Notes under the pieces: generated by a model
Databases searched by the model: none
What the model saw: the letters and a program-made list of their open reading frames with translations, nothing else
What the model was told of the DNA's origin: nothing
Position numbers and translations under genes: made by a program
NCBI RefSeq assembly: GCF_008831285.2
Contig: NC_045148.1
Location: 10,297,001 to 10,361,000 of the forward strand
Source of the DNA: Nymphaea colorata
Lineage: Eukaryota > Streptophyta > Magnoliopsida > Nymphaeales > Nymphaeaceae
Direction of reading: 5' to 3'
Length of the DNA: 64,000 nt
Part shown: piece after piece, positions 1 through 11,352 of the stretch
Numbering within the stretch: the first letter of the stretch is position 1
Layout: every line of letters starts with the position of its first letter

Positions 1-1027
1 TCTCCTGCTCCTTGTTCTACATAATGCACTTTATGACCACGCCATGTCCAATAATTATAGCCTTCAGGCTTGAAGGGCAATTTCTCCATTCCTATGACAA
101 AAATGTCACAAAAATGTCACACAATCTCGTTCTTTCCCCATAGACACATTAGAACTTCACGAAGAATTGGTCCAGTTATTCCGTCTGGCAAAGAGAGCTT
201 AGATATGCCTACAAGTCGTAACACTTCCAAAGAAGAACCTCCAGGGAAGTTTATGTCTAAACTTGCTTTCTACTTTCGACCTCGACGCACTGATGGGATG
301 CTTTCTAATTGTTCATGAGGACACATTTAAAGGAGTTTGAACACAGACCCCATTGGAGACATACAGAAATAAACTCACAGACCTACTGAAACTGTTTCAC
401 AAATTTGTCTCAACCTAGAAAAGGGCTCCACATAGTTCGTTACAGTAGCAGGAAGAAATGGGTCACTTCAAACTTCAGAAACCCAAGCGAATTGTTAAGT
501 GTTATCTCAATTGCAGAGTGAGGGCCACCCAATTCACTAGCCCTACCAACTGAAAGAGAGGAAATCCAAAATTCCGAGCAAGCGAAGTCAGATTGAATTC
601 TATTAGCACTCTCCCGACGAATTAAACAAGTAAAATAAGAAGGATGATGGAGGATTTCCACCTTGAGCAGGTGCTTCTTCCGCCAAGGTCGCCGATGTAG
701 ACAGAGCGGCAAAGCAGAGCCCCGTGGAGATGAATCCCCTTCTCGGCATTCTGCAATGGTTAACTCCTGAAGCAATGAAACTAAACCAAATTAGTTAAAT
801 TTGCTCGAAAACAGAGAACGAACAAAGCTGTATGAAATGAATCAATTCACAATTCAGTAAGCATGAGCTCTTTGCAGAGAGGAGAAAAGAGGGGGAGTTG
901 GGTAGGCAGGAAAACCGTTAAGTTGTCGGCTACTGCAACAGATACGTTGGGGATGCCGGAAGTAAACCGATTCCTCCCACCTGGGAGACAAAGAAGAAGA
1001 CGGCCAGGCACTAAGAGCGAGATCCAT
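1..1027 (-). CDS. Plastid alpha/beta-hydrolase (At4g36530-like), 5' part, cut by window edge
   Basis: Partial gene read on the minus strand. Exon 3 (91 to 1, continuing off the edge) encodes MEKLPFKPEGYNYWTWRGHK and then VHYVEQGAG, the start of a chloroplast alpha/beta-hydrolase family (At4g36530/At5g38520 type). The catalytic residues would lie beyond the edge. Exon 2 (766-662) encodes MPRRGFISTGLCFAALST followed by an Ala-rich tail ending AEEAPAQ. A twin Arg, a hydrophobic core and an AxA-like end resemble a thylakoid-transfer signal. Exon 1 starts at ATG 1027 (MDLALSAWPSSSLSPR), Ser/Arg-rich like a transit peptide. Its donor is uncertain: 946 and 916 both leave phase 1, as exon 2 needs. 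The exon 2/3 junction (G + GA) is in phase and gives AQGMEKLPF. The family call is firm; substrate and exon 1 end are not known. Confidence 0.72.
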
Positions 1028-4000
1028 GACGATGGCAATGCTTAGCCCTCCTCCTTTAGTTCACAAGATCATCGAGTTCTTAGCCATCTCCGGAAGCAAA
1101 TGAAGTTAGACGAGGACGAGGACGAGGACGATGATGGCGAAGAAGACTGTCCCCAATCAAATGTGGTGGTCGACAGTGATTCTTGAAGGGAGAGGGCAAT
1201 GTGGCAGCTTGTGAACCAGACGGGGCGACAAAGTATCCTCGCTCTCTTTCTTCTTCCCTCTTTTTTTACTCTCCCTTCTTTTGTTCTCATCCTCGTCGAA
1301 GCCAAAGGAAAAACGTATGGCGTTCGTTGTCTGAGTCATCTCACCTGCATCCATTGAGAACCCCCACGCTCACTTCTCAGTCATCGCTCTCTCCTCCCGA
1401 ATTTTCTGAAAGCAACCAATGTGGTTGGTATCGGTACGATACGGTTGGGAACGTCCCCTGCCATGTTGCAGAGCGATTCACCTCCTGAAGTCGGAAGTCT
1501 GTAACTAAAATAAAGCTCGTTTGCGTTCCATAGCTCTGGAAATCAGATTGGAAGTCAGATTTGCCAAGTAAATCTGGTTTCTGAAGTTTATTAAATTGTA
1601 GATTTAAGAACAATATATTTATCTGTGAAAATGCCATGTATCTCAAACCGAGGAGGGGTCTGATATGACTTTCCGATCCATGCAGGTAAAAACAGACATT
1701 ACAGCAAACGCAGGATCTGACTTAAACAAAGGGTCTTTTTTTCTTAAAAATTGCAGACAAAAAGTAAACCTCAAAATTTAAAATATTCGTTAAAAAATAT
1801 AAATTAAGATGAAATAGGCTAAGATAAGAAGATAGAATGGGAACCACCATCAGGCGTCTCGTAGGTTCTACTTACCAAGAAAAAAACACCAACATAGTAC
1901 CCAGTAAAAGAAGAAAGATGTTTTTTGTAATTTAAAAAAACATGTTTTTTTAGTTATTTCACTTTTTTTTTTTTACTTTTTTCCTACCAAAAAATTGTTT
2001 TTTTAGTGAATGAAAAATATTTTTATCATCATTAATCATATTGGTGCATGAAATTTCAGGTACAGGCATATAACCAGTTTTGTGTGTAAGAAGAACATTT
2101 TAAAAGTATAAAAAGGGTTTATAAAACAGTTAAAAAATCTAAATATTTATTTTTTTATACAAACTTCAAAAATACCCTAACCCCCTTCTTTTTTTTTCAT
2201 TGGTCCCTACATGTACATGTACATGCGCAGCCCATGCATGCAACTCTATCTTGACCCACTTGCCCCATCCCAATACATGACATTAAAATAATCGACTAGT
2301 CCGATACTGCGATTTGTTCGATATCAGATTTGACCAAGTGAGTTTGGCTCGTAGAGTAGATGCATTCATGAGTTTGGTTGAGATATGGAATCACACATCC
2401 AAAGCCCAATATAACCTGTGACATAAAACGTAACAGATAGTAGTTATAATCACCCCATGAACAACATCCACCTCATTCAGAAGCCGCAAGCATCAGCCTG
2501 AATCACATGGTCGACGTGAACGGCGCCACCATTGCCGTCCACCGGAGAATGTCAACAACCAAGTTGCTCATACATTAGCCTCTGAAAAGGTGACTATGCG
2601 GCTGAACGTTGCCATAAGACGGTCGCTCTGGATGCCGGCGAACTGAAGGAGAAGCCTTTCCGCCATTTCGACAGAGAGAAGAGGAGAGGGGAAAGACTGG
2701 CACAGGATTGATTGTAATACATAAACAGGGCCTGAAAGTTGTCATTCGAGTAGAGTATTAATTTTTAAGACGGCCTTCATCATCGACGAGAAAAAAATTT
2801 TTTTGGGTTCTTGATCCTCATGACATCCTTCCGCAAATTGATTCTTTACATCTACCCTGAAATCTCAAGAAGACAGATTCCATAGCCATCAAAAATCACT
2901 AAATAGCTATCAAAAATCACAAGAAGGCAGGTTAAATAGCTATCCATAGTCATCCACTCATCTAACGACAGAAGGCATTAACGCCTGTCTGTCTTGTCTT
3001 CCAAGATTCATAATGCGTTAATGCCTCGAGAATGAAAATGACTTTTTTGTAATGGAAGTGAGGAGCTAGAATAAAAAAAAAAAAGAATAATAATAAGAAT
3101 ATATTAAAACCAACAGCTACACTTTGAAGGGCCATGATGTTTTCTCGAGCTCGCAGGTCATACACTTGTGTCACCGGTGCTGCTGCCGGTGCCGGTGTTG
3201 GAAGGGTACATTTCAAAAAAATAAAAATTTAAGTGTGACCGTACGGTGAGGGTATTTAATTATTATTTTTTAATTTATTTTATATATAATAAAATAAGTA
3301 TATATATATTATTATTATAATTTAATTATTAATGTATATAACATATTTAAATAATTGTATTACAAAGAAAAATATCAAAACAACATATAATATATAAATA
3401 ATTTAGCAATATGACATTGTGGGCTTGGGTGTGAGTGTGCGGACTCGGGTGCAGCAGTAAAATAGAAGAGTCCGGTGACTTAGTCGTAAAAGTAAAAAGA
3501 AAAAAAAAAAGAAGGAGAATGAGAAGAAAAAAGGAAAGAAAAGAAACCCCCATTCCTTTCCCTTTCAATTTCTTCATTTTTTGAGAGATTGAAATTACAT
3601 TAAAACATCCTTTTATTTTTTTCTTTCCTTTCCTTTGCACTCAAACACAGTTTTTATCTCTCTTTTTTTATTTCTCTTTTTATTAATTAGCCATCCAAAT
3701 ACAAGAAAAACCCTTTTTTTCAATCCTCTCTCTCCCTCCTTCCATCCAAACATGGGTGCAAGGGTAATTTCATATATACCTATTATAAAGATCGCCAATA
3801 TAGATAATAAATCTAATAGATGAATATTATCACTGACGTATATAGCAATAAAAACATGAAGTATAACCACTTGAACATATCTGTATATGTATATTTGCAT
3901 CTAGTAGAACCTCTCTCTCTCTCTCTCTTATAAATAAGATAGATATGAAGTATGATCAACTGTCCTTCTTGTGGAATGTCTCCCTCTCTGACATGAACAT

Positions 4001-4682
4001 GATTGTATTGATCAACTATCATTAATCTTGTGGGGAAGCGGCAGGATTAGCTAGTGCAAATAGTTTTAAAAAAAAATCTATTTGCTGTGGCAATTGCTCT
4101 CTCTCTCTCTCTCTCTCTCTCTAACTCATGCATACAACAGATTCACAGAGTCTAACAAAGAATTTTCAATGCCTGAATCAAGGGTCCTTTTTTTAAATAC
4201 ACTACTTATATGTGTGTATATATATATATACATACATATATATATAGAGAGAGAAGCAAAGATTCTTTTATATTATATATGTCTATCCCAAATGAAATTT
4301 CTAGCTCCGCTACTGATAAGATGAAAGAGGGTATTGGCATAGGCACAAAAGAGTATGATGGGGATAAATGAGTTAGATATTTTGGCGTTAGATTTCTCAT
4401 GTATTTAGCTGGTTCGAGCGCGACAAGCTACGCCCCGGGGTAGGAGGCGAAACCGAGGGCAAGAAAGAGGAGGAGGAGAAGATGGTTGTGGTCCTGGTGG
4501 GCCGGGCTGCAAGGGAAAGGTCCGGCATGGGCCATGATCATATGGGTTGTCATAAACTGAGAAAGACGTACAACAAGTTGGCCAACACATAGGTGGGACT
4601 CATTTGGCTCGATGGTCGCCAACTTTAATTTGGTGGCTCTTCGATGTGGACGTAAAGAGTTGAGACTTTGACCTCTAGACTT

Positions 4683-5125
4683 GGGGATGTCAATGGATTG
4701 GATTTAGGTGTGATATCGAATCGAATTGCTCGAAAAATGTTTGATACTAAAAATGTTAACCTCCAATTAAGAAATTGGATCAAACTCTGATTTAACAAAT
4801 TATGTAGATTCGGTTTTAAACAAATATCATATTGGATTTGGAATTGGATTCAAAATCGGGTTTAGTTTTAAAATATATATATTCTATATCCAATATTCAT
4901 TCGTTTTGGGATTTAGTTCATAACATATTATAACGTAGTAAGATGCAGTTGTGTATTTAAAAATCGGATTACATTCAAAATGTGAATGTTAAAGTTGGAT
5001 TTGGATCATATTTAGATTGTGAATTTAGAAATCAAATCCAAATACAACAGAATTAGTGATTGAATTCGAAGTCATGGTAAAGGGTACATTCAATTTGAAT
5101 CTGAATTGTTGAATTCGAATTGTTC
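4683..5125 (+). repeat. Dispersed AT-rich repeat, family A, copy 1
   Basis: Begins with GGGGATGTCAATGGATTGGA and consists of diverged runs of ATTGGATTTGGAT-like words. The same edge motif appears in reverse orientation near 18165 and 20420, so this is a dispersed family and not unique spacer. No coding capacity or terminal repeats were recognised. It could be a degraded transposon segment. Confidence 0.45.
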
Positions 5126-5149
5126 GTACCCAGTCCCACGTAATAAAGG

Positions 5150-5311
5150 AAAGAGTTAAAATATTTTAAAAAAAATCAAACTGTAGTTTCAAAATTTTAA
5201 TAAGAACCAAAATATAAATTTTCAAAATTTTTTATATAAACTAAATAAAAATCTTTTAAAATTTACAGTAAATAGGCCAGGGCCCCTCGGAGCTCCCTGG
5301 CTCCCCCTCTG
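5150..5311. mobile_element. Degraded hAT-like MITE fragment (right end only)
   Basis: The right end reads GGCTCCCCCTCTG, reverse complement CAGAGGGGGAGCC, matching the CAGRGGYGGAGCYA-type termini of the elements at 23581 and 31782. The interior shares the block GTTTCAAAATTTTAATAAG followed by an ACCAAAATAT-like word. No matching left terminus or target duplication was found. Confidence 0.4.
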
Positions 5312-6817
5312 AACTTAACCTCCAGAAGTTTTTGTTGGTTTTTACTTAATTTTCTAAAACTGTATATATAACTAAAAAGCTTTTTTTTTTTTTTTTTTTT
5401 TTTTGTAAGTAAACCAATTTTCTAAGGCTTCCTGTTAATGCAGCACATGTTGTGGTTGCGAGATTAGACGGAAGGGTTTGGTGAGCAGTCATGGTTTGTT
5501 ACAGTTCTTCCAAGTTGTGTGATCATTTTTAGGATGTTTCCTTCTAGGCTTTCACCCATGGCTTCCGACACCCCTGCCAGTGACTAATAATGGCAGTACC
5601 GACTTTAGTAGGTACAGACTGATGGGTTCAGTATTTGGGCCATGCCAATGGCAGACATGGGCCTCGAGTTTAACTTGAATCCATGACATGAAATTCTTTA
5701 CTTGAATCGAGATTCATGCGAAGCTGATTGAATGTTGGGGTCCTGAACCAGAGACGGGGTTCTGAGCAACCTTCTCTATGCCGGATGTTCTTCGTGGCAG
5801 CGCTGGAGGACCAAGAGTCGTGACTCAACACTCACTCGACTCAGACGCTGACAACACAACATCAATTAATTGTGATCCCCTCACCAACTTGCTCAACGTG
5901 AAACGTCCTGGGCGTGGGAGCGTCAGCTTCTGCAAAAGGGAAGACGTGGGGACAAACATGGAGGTTATCGACCATCGTATGGGGAGAAAGAAGATGGCGA
6001 AGAAGGATAGATGCAAGCAGAAAAGTGCAACGAGATTGCCCCACTATTATTGTAATGTTTCTCACGTGAAGACTCAGCTGGATTATACCTCCTTTGTACA
6101 TGTCTCTCTCTCAGTCATCTTTCATGCTTCTTGCGTCTGGATTGGTGGGAGCCCCACCATCTTCACTTAAGGTGAATCTCAGGTCAGGTTCATCCCTTAT
6201 CTTGTAAAGAGAGAAAAAAAAAGGACATTCCCTTTTTCATCTTCTCTGTTCGAACCAATAGTTTCTGCAAAAAGGTCTATACAAGGCCATGAGGCTTTTA
6301 TTTCCTGTGCTGAGTAGCTAGATCTGCTCTTCTGCCTTTGGTCATTGCTTTCCTGTGCTATGGAGGTTATTGGTTAGAAAGGTTGGTTCTCTTCATCCTT
6401 CCTGTTTTTCTTTAAAATTTTTGTATGATGCGAGACAATAAATATGTCTGTCTATCTTGTTGCTTCATATTCAGTTTCCGTTTCCAATATAGTCGCCTGT
6501 AGTAAACCTATTTGTCTTGTATTAACGAGGTACTACTTGTTAGAGCGGATCTGAGTATCTTGCCTGAATTCGTATCGCAAGCATGTTGGTGTGTGTTTGG
6601 AAAAGTTAAAATATTCTTGTTCAGTTCTTTTCTTTGCAAAGCCGAAGATGGTTGCTAATGATGTCAAGCAGTAGCAAAGAATTGGCATAAAGACCTGGGA
6701 ACTCCTCCTCTTTTCAGCAGCGGGACAGTTCCGTAAAGGTTTATAAGTGCAACAGATTATTGATTTTCAAGTTTGGCAGTGCAGAGATTAGGCTAGAGAA
6801 GTTATGCGTCCCTCTCA

Positions 6818-9778
6818 ATGTCCTGGATTGCTCATTGGAGGCAATTCAGTAGAGTAAACACATCACGGGATCGTTTGGAATTGCCATATCATGGTGTGGG
6901 CACCAATCAAGATTCTGAGGAGGATCAGCCAGGGGAACTAGATCAAAACCAGTTTGAAAAATTCGAAATGGATTCCAGTAGTGCTTCTGGTTCAAAATGG
7001 AAGTTGGTACAGAGAAATGGATGTGGATCTGTAGAGGTAATGCCTATGCTTCTCCAGCCAGCCGAAAGGTTAAAATTTGGCTGCAATAAAAACACAGAAT
7101 TGTTTGAGCTTGTGACCAGGAGCCAAAAAGATATTTCAGAGTCACCAGCCGAAAAAGCAGTTCAGTCTCAGGGTCCTGCCCCTTCTGCATCACCTGCAAA
7201 CTTAGGAGCAGTAGTGGATCCTTGTCCTGTGTTTCTCTCTGATAAGGCAGTCTTATCTTCTTCTGTTCAAAAGGATCGTGATTTGGAAGTTGCTCCTAGA
7301 GAATGTTCTTTGATTCATGAGAGTGGTATGTCCAGCTTTCGTGCCATTCAAGCATGTGAAGATAAATCATGCCCTTTGGCATTGAGAAATGCTACTGGTC
7401 GTGGGTTAGACATTGCTGCTGAAGAACCTGACGTTCGACTTCCTGATCTGGCAAACCAATCCCATCAGATGGTGAAAGCATCTATAAAGGACTTTTTATT
7501 TGATGCAAATATTGACAAGGATGAGCTCTTTGAATCAACATCAGGTCCTCTGATGATACCTACAATACCCATGCCAATTAAAATGAACTTATATGAAGAC
7601 AAGAGTAGGCTAGCTAGTTCCAGAGCGACTCACAATGAACAATTAACATGTAATCATTCAGCTTATTGCAGGAACAGCCATTGCCAAAAAGGGAGTTGTT
7701 CGCCTCTTCCATATACTGAAAAGAGGGTGAGCATGGTAGAGAGAACTTCAAAGCAATTTATTCACCCCGTGTTTGGTGGTTTCCTTTCTTCAACCTTTAT
7801 TGAAAGGAAAGGAAAGATCATACAAAGTTGCTCTGAACTGGAATTTTCAGGACCCATCAAAGGCTCACAGAGATCTTCCAAGTTCTTGGTTATGCCAGAT
7901 AGGATTAATCTGGATGCAATACCCAGCTGCTCCATATGTGATGCAGGAACATTAAGGATTTCTACTGCTGTTGACAAAGTGGAGAGAGTTCCTCGAGAGC
8001 CCTCAAAATTTTCAAAAACTACTCATAGTTTTCTGCTCACAAAGCAATGCAATATGTCTGTACCCAGGGAAGACCAACTGGCCAGGATACTATTATCTGA
8101 TGCAGAAAATTATCAAAATGCTTTCCTTAAAATGACTGATTTTTGCTCTTTATCTTATCTCCATGACGAGAAAGACATAAGGACCAAACTTTTTGCCAAG
8201 AGCTCTAGAACCAATCCACTTAATGTGGACTTTTATGGCCATCGTTTCAGACTAAGTGGAGAAGTAGAATCAGGATCACCTTCCAACAGTGCCAGAGATT
8301 CTTCTCCAAAGCCTAGAGATAATAATGAGATTTGTGCTCAAGCCAGTGGTTCTGCAGCTTGCTTTGGACAGCCTCATGCTATATTGGTCTCGAAGGAAAA
8401 TTTTGCGAACACAAGTAGTTCCACAGCTGGTCAAAATCATCTGGATTTGAACACTATCCTGACCTTGAACTCAAGCGAAGGTATGGTTTATACTTTATAC
8501 TATCATTGCAATTCTATCTTGCAAGCCTTTGAGTAGTTAACTTGTTCTTCAACGAGAGGTTGTCTAACAAGTGGTGGGCATGTGTATCTTGTAGGTTTGT
8601 CAACTGATATGATCAATAAGGTATGGTACTATACTAAAAATCCCCTAAACTTACTATGCAATTAAACTGTTGGTTTGAAGAGTGTATATACAAGCAAATA
8701 ATCAGGGCAGTTTCTCGTTTCTGTTTTGTTCATGAGGGCGACAAAGGTAACCATGTTGAAGAAGCAGAGGCATTACCTCTACAAGTCCATCTTTTCAACT
8801 ATTTGGAATAATTGATTTGGCTAGGATTTCTGAACATTAAGACAAAATGCAAGTCAATACCTCTGCCTGCAATGACTGTTTGCCTAATGAGGAATCATAG
8901 CTTATTGAATGACTTGTGACTTGTCGTCTTGTTTGTCTGTTAAGGTTCAGATCTGCAGGATTAGTTAATGCCTTTACTGACTGTTCACATTGAACCAACA
9001 GGATTCTCGGGAAGCTGAGACTGCATATGAACTATTGCAGAAAATTACACCACTGGAGAAAGAAACAAAATTTGGACACATGGATACCAATGTGTCCATG
9101 AGAGATGGTGACTTGCGTTCATGTCTAGATGTTAATGGACCTAACGAGAAGAAGGGAATGTGTGCATTAAAAGCACGGAATTCATCTGCAGAAACTCCAT
9201 ATCTACCTGTTTGTGAGCCTTCAGGTTTCAGCGATCTGGCTTCCGGGCAGAGCATTGGATGGGTTAAACGTCTAAAGCGCAATGATTCTGAAGCTTTTGG
9301 CACCAAGACTTCAGTTCTTGGAGATACTTTTCCTGAACATAAAAGGACTAAACTGTTGAACAAGGCAGGCGGCCACAGTAGATTCTTTGCAAGCTCTGAC
9401 TCCATATCCAGTCCATGGATTAAGAAACAGAGACAGGACTTTGCCGAAGGAGTGACCACGCCTAGACAGGGTAAATCAGCTGCTGAGCTTCTCAAGGAAA
9501 GTAGGTTGATCTTATCTAGTCCTTGGCTCCAGAGGCTCCGTCCTCGAGAAAGTCAGGCCAAGAAAACAGGCCCTGCAGAACTTACCGGTGAGCCTGCGAG
9601 CTGTCCAAAGCTGGCGTTAAAAATGCAGAGCAAAGAGTCACCCACCAGCCTAGGGGCAATGGCTTTGTTGGGCAAGGTGATGAGCAATTTCAGTAAATGT
9701 GGGTTGAGTAAGAACGGGACGTCCATGGTTTGGAAGGCAGAGGAACTGAAAGAAGAATGTCATCCTAAACGGTTATAA
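6818..9778 (+). CDS. PCH1-like protein (At2g16365 family, light signalling), three exons with a 26-bp microexon
   Basis: Exons 6818-8480, 8595-8620 and 9002-9778 join in frame (phases 1 and 0) to an 821-residue protein. The microexon contributes LSTDMINK and is flanked by GTAG/GTATGG signals; without it the frame stops soon after the junction. The N-terminus is MSWIAHWRQFSR and the C-terminus has SSPWLQRL then GAMALLGKVMSNF and NGTSMVW. This end pattern recalls the PCH1/PCHL proteins (often labelled F-box protein At2g16365), which in Arabidopsis bind phytochrome B and prolong its active state. The middle is Ser-rich and low in recognisable domains; no F-box is seen. Identification rests on remembered end motifs, so function is an inference. 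The gene is convergent with the AGPase gene, 1.25 kb away. Confidence 0.72.
8595..8620 (+). other. 26-bp microexon of the PCH1-like gene
   Basis: Preceded by CTTGTAG and followed by GTATGG. With one base left from exon 1, it completes nine codons and restores phase 0 for exon 3 at 9002. Splicing exon 1 directly to 9002 gives a stop within five codons, so the microexon is required by the reading frame. Confidence 0.75.
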
Positions 9779-11032
9779 ATATATTGAAGGAAGTTTCATT
9801 AGGAGAAACTTTGTTGCTGTAAATGATACATGTTTTTTTTTTAACCTTTTGTAAGCTGAAGCTTTTAAGATGCTTAGGATAACTTTTCGTGGTAAATTTG
9901 CAAGGCAGTTGCTTAGTAATTAAGTTCAATGCCTTTTACAGAGTAATTCCCGAGCTATAACCAGTTAATGTCGTGACTGGATTTTCTTTTTTTCTGAAGT
10001 GCCGTTAAGTTTGTATGTTCAGACGCAGGGATTTATAATTCATAAGATCCAACTATGCAGTTACTATATAAACGTCAGATTTTGATTGAAACGACGTAAG
10101 ACCCCATGAATTTTGGGGTGCTTAATGGAGCTGCCCTAAAATAATGGGCATTATTATAACCGAATTTGCTGTTAAGAATCTCATGAAGGACAAAATAAAC
10201 TTCGAATTGTGGATTTGAAGCTTTCCTCTTGCTGTTCGTAATCTCATCAAGGACAAAGTAATCTTCGATTTGTGGATTTGAAGCTCTCTCCGAATTTCTG
10301 GAATGAAATGTTTGCAGGCAAAAGAAATTCATTAGAATTTTATTTCCATTGAGATGAACAATGATGATCTACCAATGCCCTATTCTTGACATCCACCATT
10401 TCTGATGCTCATCAAGGAAGAATGTTGCCTTCAACTAGCTGATAAGAAGCAAGATTTTTTTGTTCTTCCTCTTTAAAAAGCAAAATTTTCATGTTCCTGC
10501 GAAGTAATTTTCCTAGTTTCTTGACCCCACGGCTCTCTTTAAAAGGATAGCGTAAAGCTTGACCGCCCATCTGAATGAAAAATTCAAGCGTGCGCTTGGG
10601 TATCTGACGACTTCAAGCATGTTTTGCCATACAAGAGTCAGAACCTTAGTCACAGATTGTTTTCCCAAGTGAAAGAGCTTCTGCATAATGCGCCTTAATT
10701 ATATATACACGATGAAAAGTATCAAACTAAAATTAGCTTCCAGTAATTCCTAGAACTCTCAGAAAATTTACATGCTATTACGATAAGGCGCATCTGCACC
10801 TGCTACTTATTCTGTAAAAAACAAACTAGAGCTTCTGGTAGCGAAGCTTCCCGAACTCATTCAATACAAGGGATGGGCATTTCTTTGCATAGGATAGGAC
10901 CCTGAAATGAAAGAGTAGCGCTTCATTGTTACTCCATACTGCAGACGAAATGCACATCCGACTTAGAGGGTGCTTTTCCGCCTCTTTTCCTGTTCATCTC
11001 CGTTCAACCGAACTGTCCTGCTTGCTGTCATC
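9779..11032. other. Convergent 3' region between PCH1-like and AGPase genes
   Basis: Contains the two 3' untranslated regions and a 63-bp imperfect tandem duplication (10168-10293). No other gene is supported; the minus open frame at 10075-10332 is produced by the duplication. Confidence 0.5.
10168..10293. repeat. 63-bp imperfect tandem duplication
   Basis: Two units start with GCTGTTAAGAATCTCATGAA (10168) and GCTGTTCGTAATCTCATCAA (10231), each running to a GTGGATTTGAAGCT-containing block. They differ at several positions, so the duplication is not recent. Confidence 0.7.
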
Positions 11033-11291
11033 CTAAATTACAGTCCCGTCCTGAATTGTTGAATTCTTCAGTACTACCGTGATCCCAGAACGGATATAGA
11101 ATCCTTCAGATGATCTGTCTGCTTCTTGAACATCCTAAGGAACAAAAATCCACGTCACAATTCTGAAGTTCATAAAAGAACGTACAGAATTAGATAAGGG
11201 AACCATAGTATTTTATAGGCATCAGGTAAGTTCTGCAGCCATAGATATGTCAGGCTTGAAGGAACTCAACACAAGTATGTTAGGAATGAGG

Positions 11292-11352
<61 letters not shown>

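Larger units (their letters stand above)
1187..6796. other. AT-rich intergenic spacer, no supported gene
   Basis: About 5.6 kb between the divergent hydrolase and PCH1-like genes. It holds long A/T runs, CT repeats (about 3910-3928 and 4097-4122), a TA run near 4213-4245, a poly-T tract (about 5382-5404) and fragments of two dispersed repeat families (4683-5125 and 5150-5311). A 130-codon open frame at 5778-6170 has no recognisable domain and is not called. The last 200 bases probably hold the 5' leader of the PCH1-like gene, whose transcript start cannot be placed. Confidence 0.5.

Noticed and set aside
1026-1186. Plus-strand short frames (MTMAMLSPPPLVHKIIEFLA and an acidic MKLDEDEDEDDDGEED)
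   Set aside because: They are antisense to, or just upstream of, the hydrolase start; the acidic stretch is a GACGAG microsatellite and the two frames do not join convincingly.
5778-6170. 130-codon plus-strand open frame upstream of the PCH1-like gene
   Set aside because: No domain, no splice context and ordinary spacer composition; it could be leader sequence but cannot be supported as a gene.
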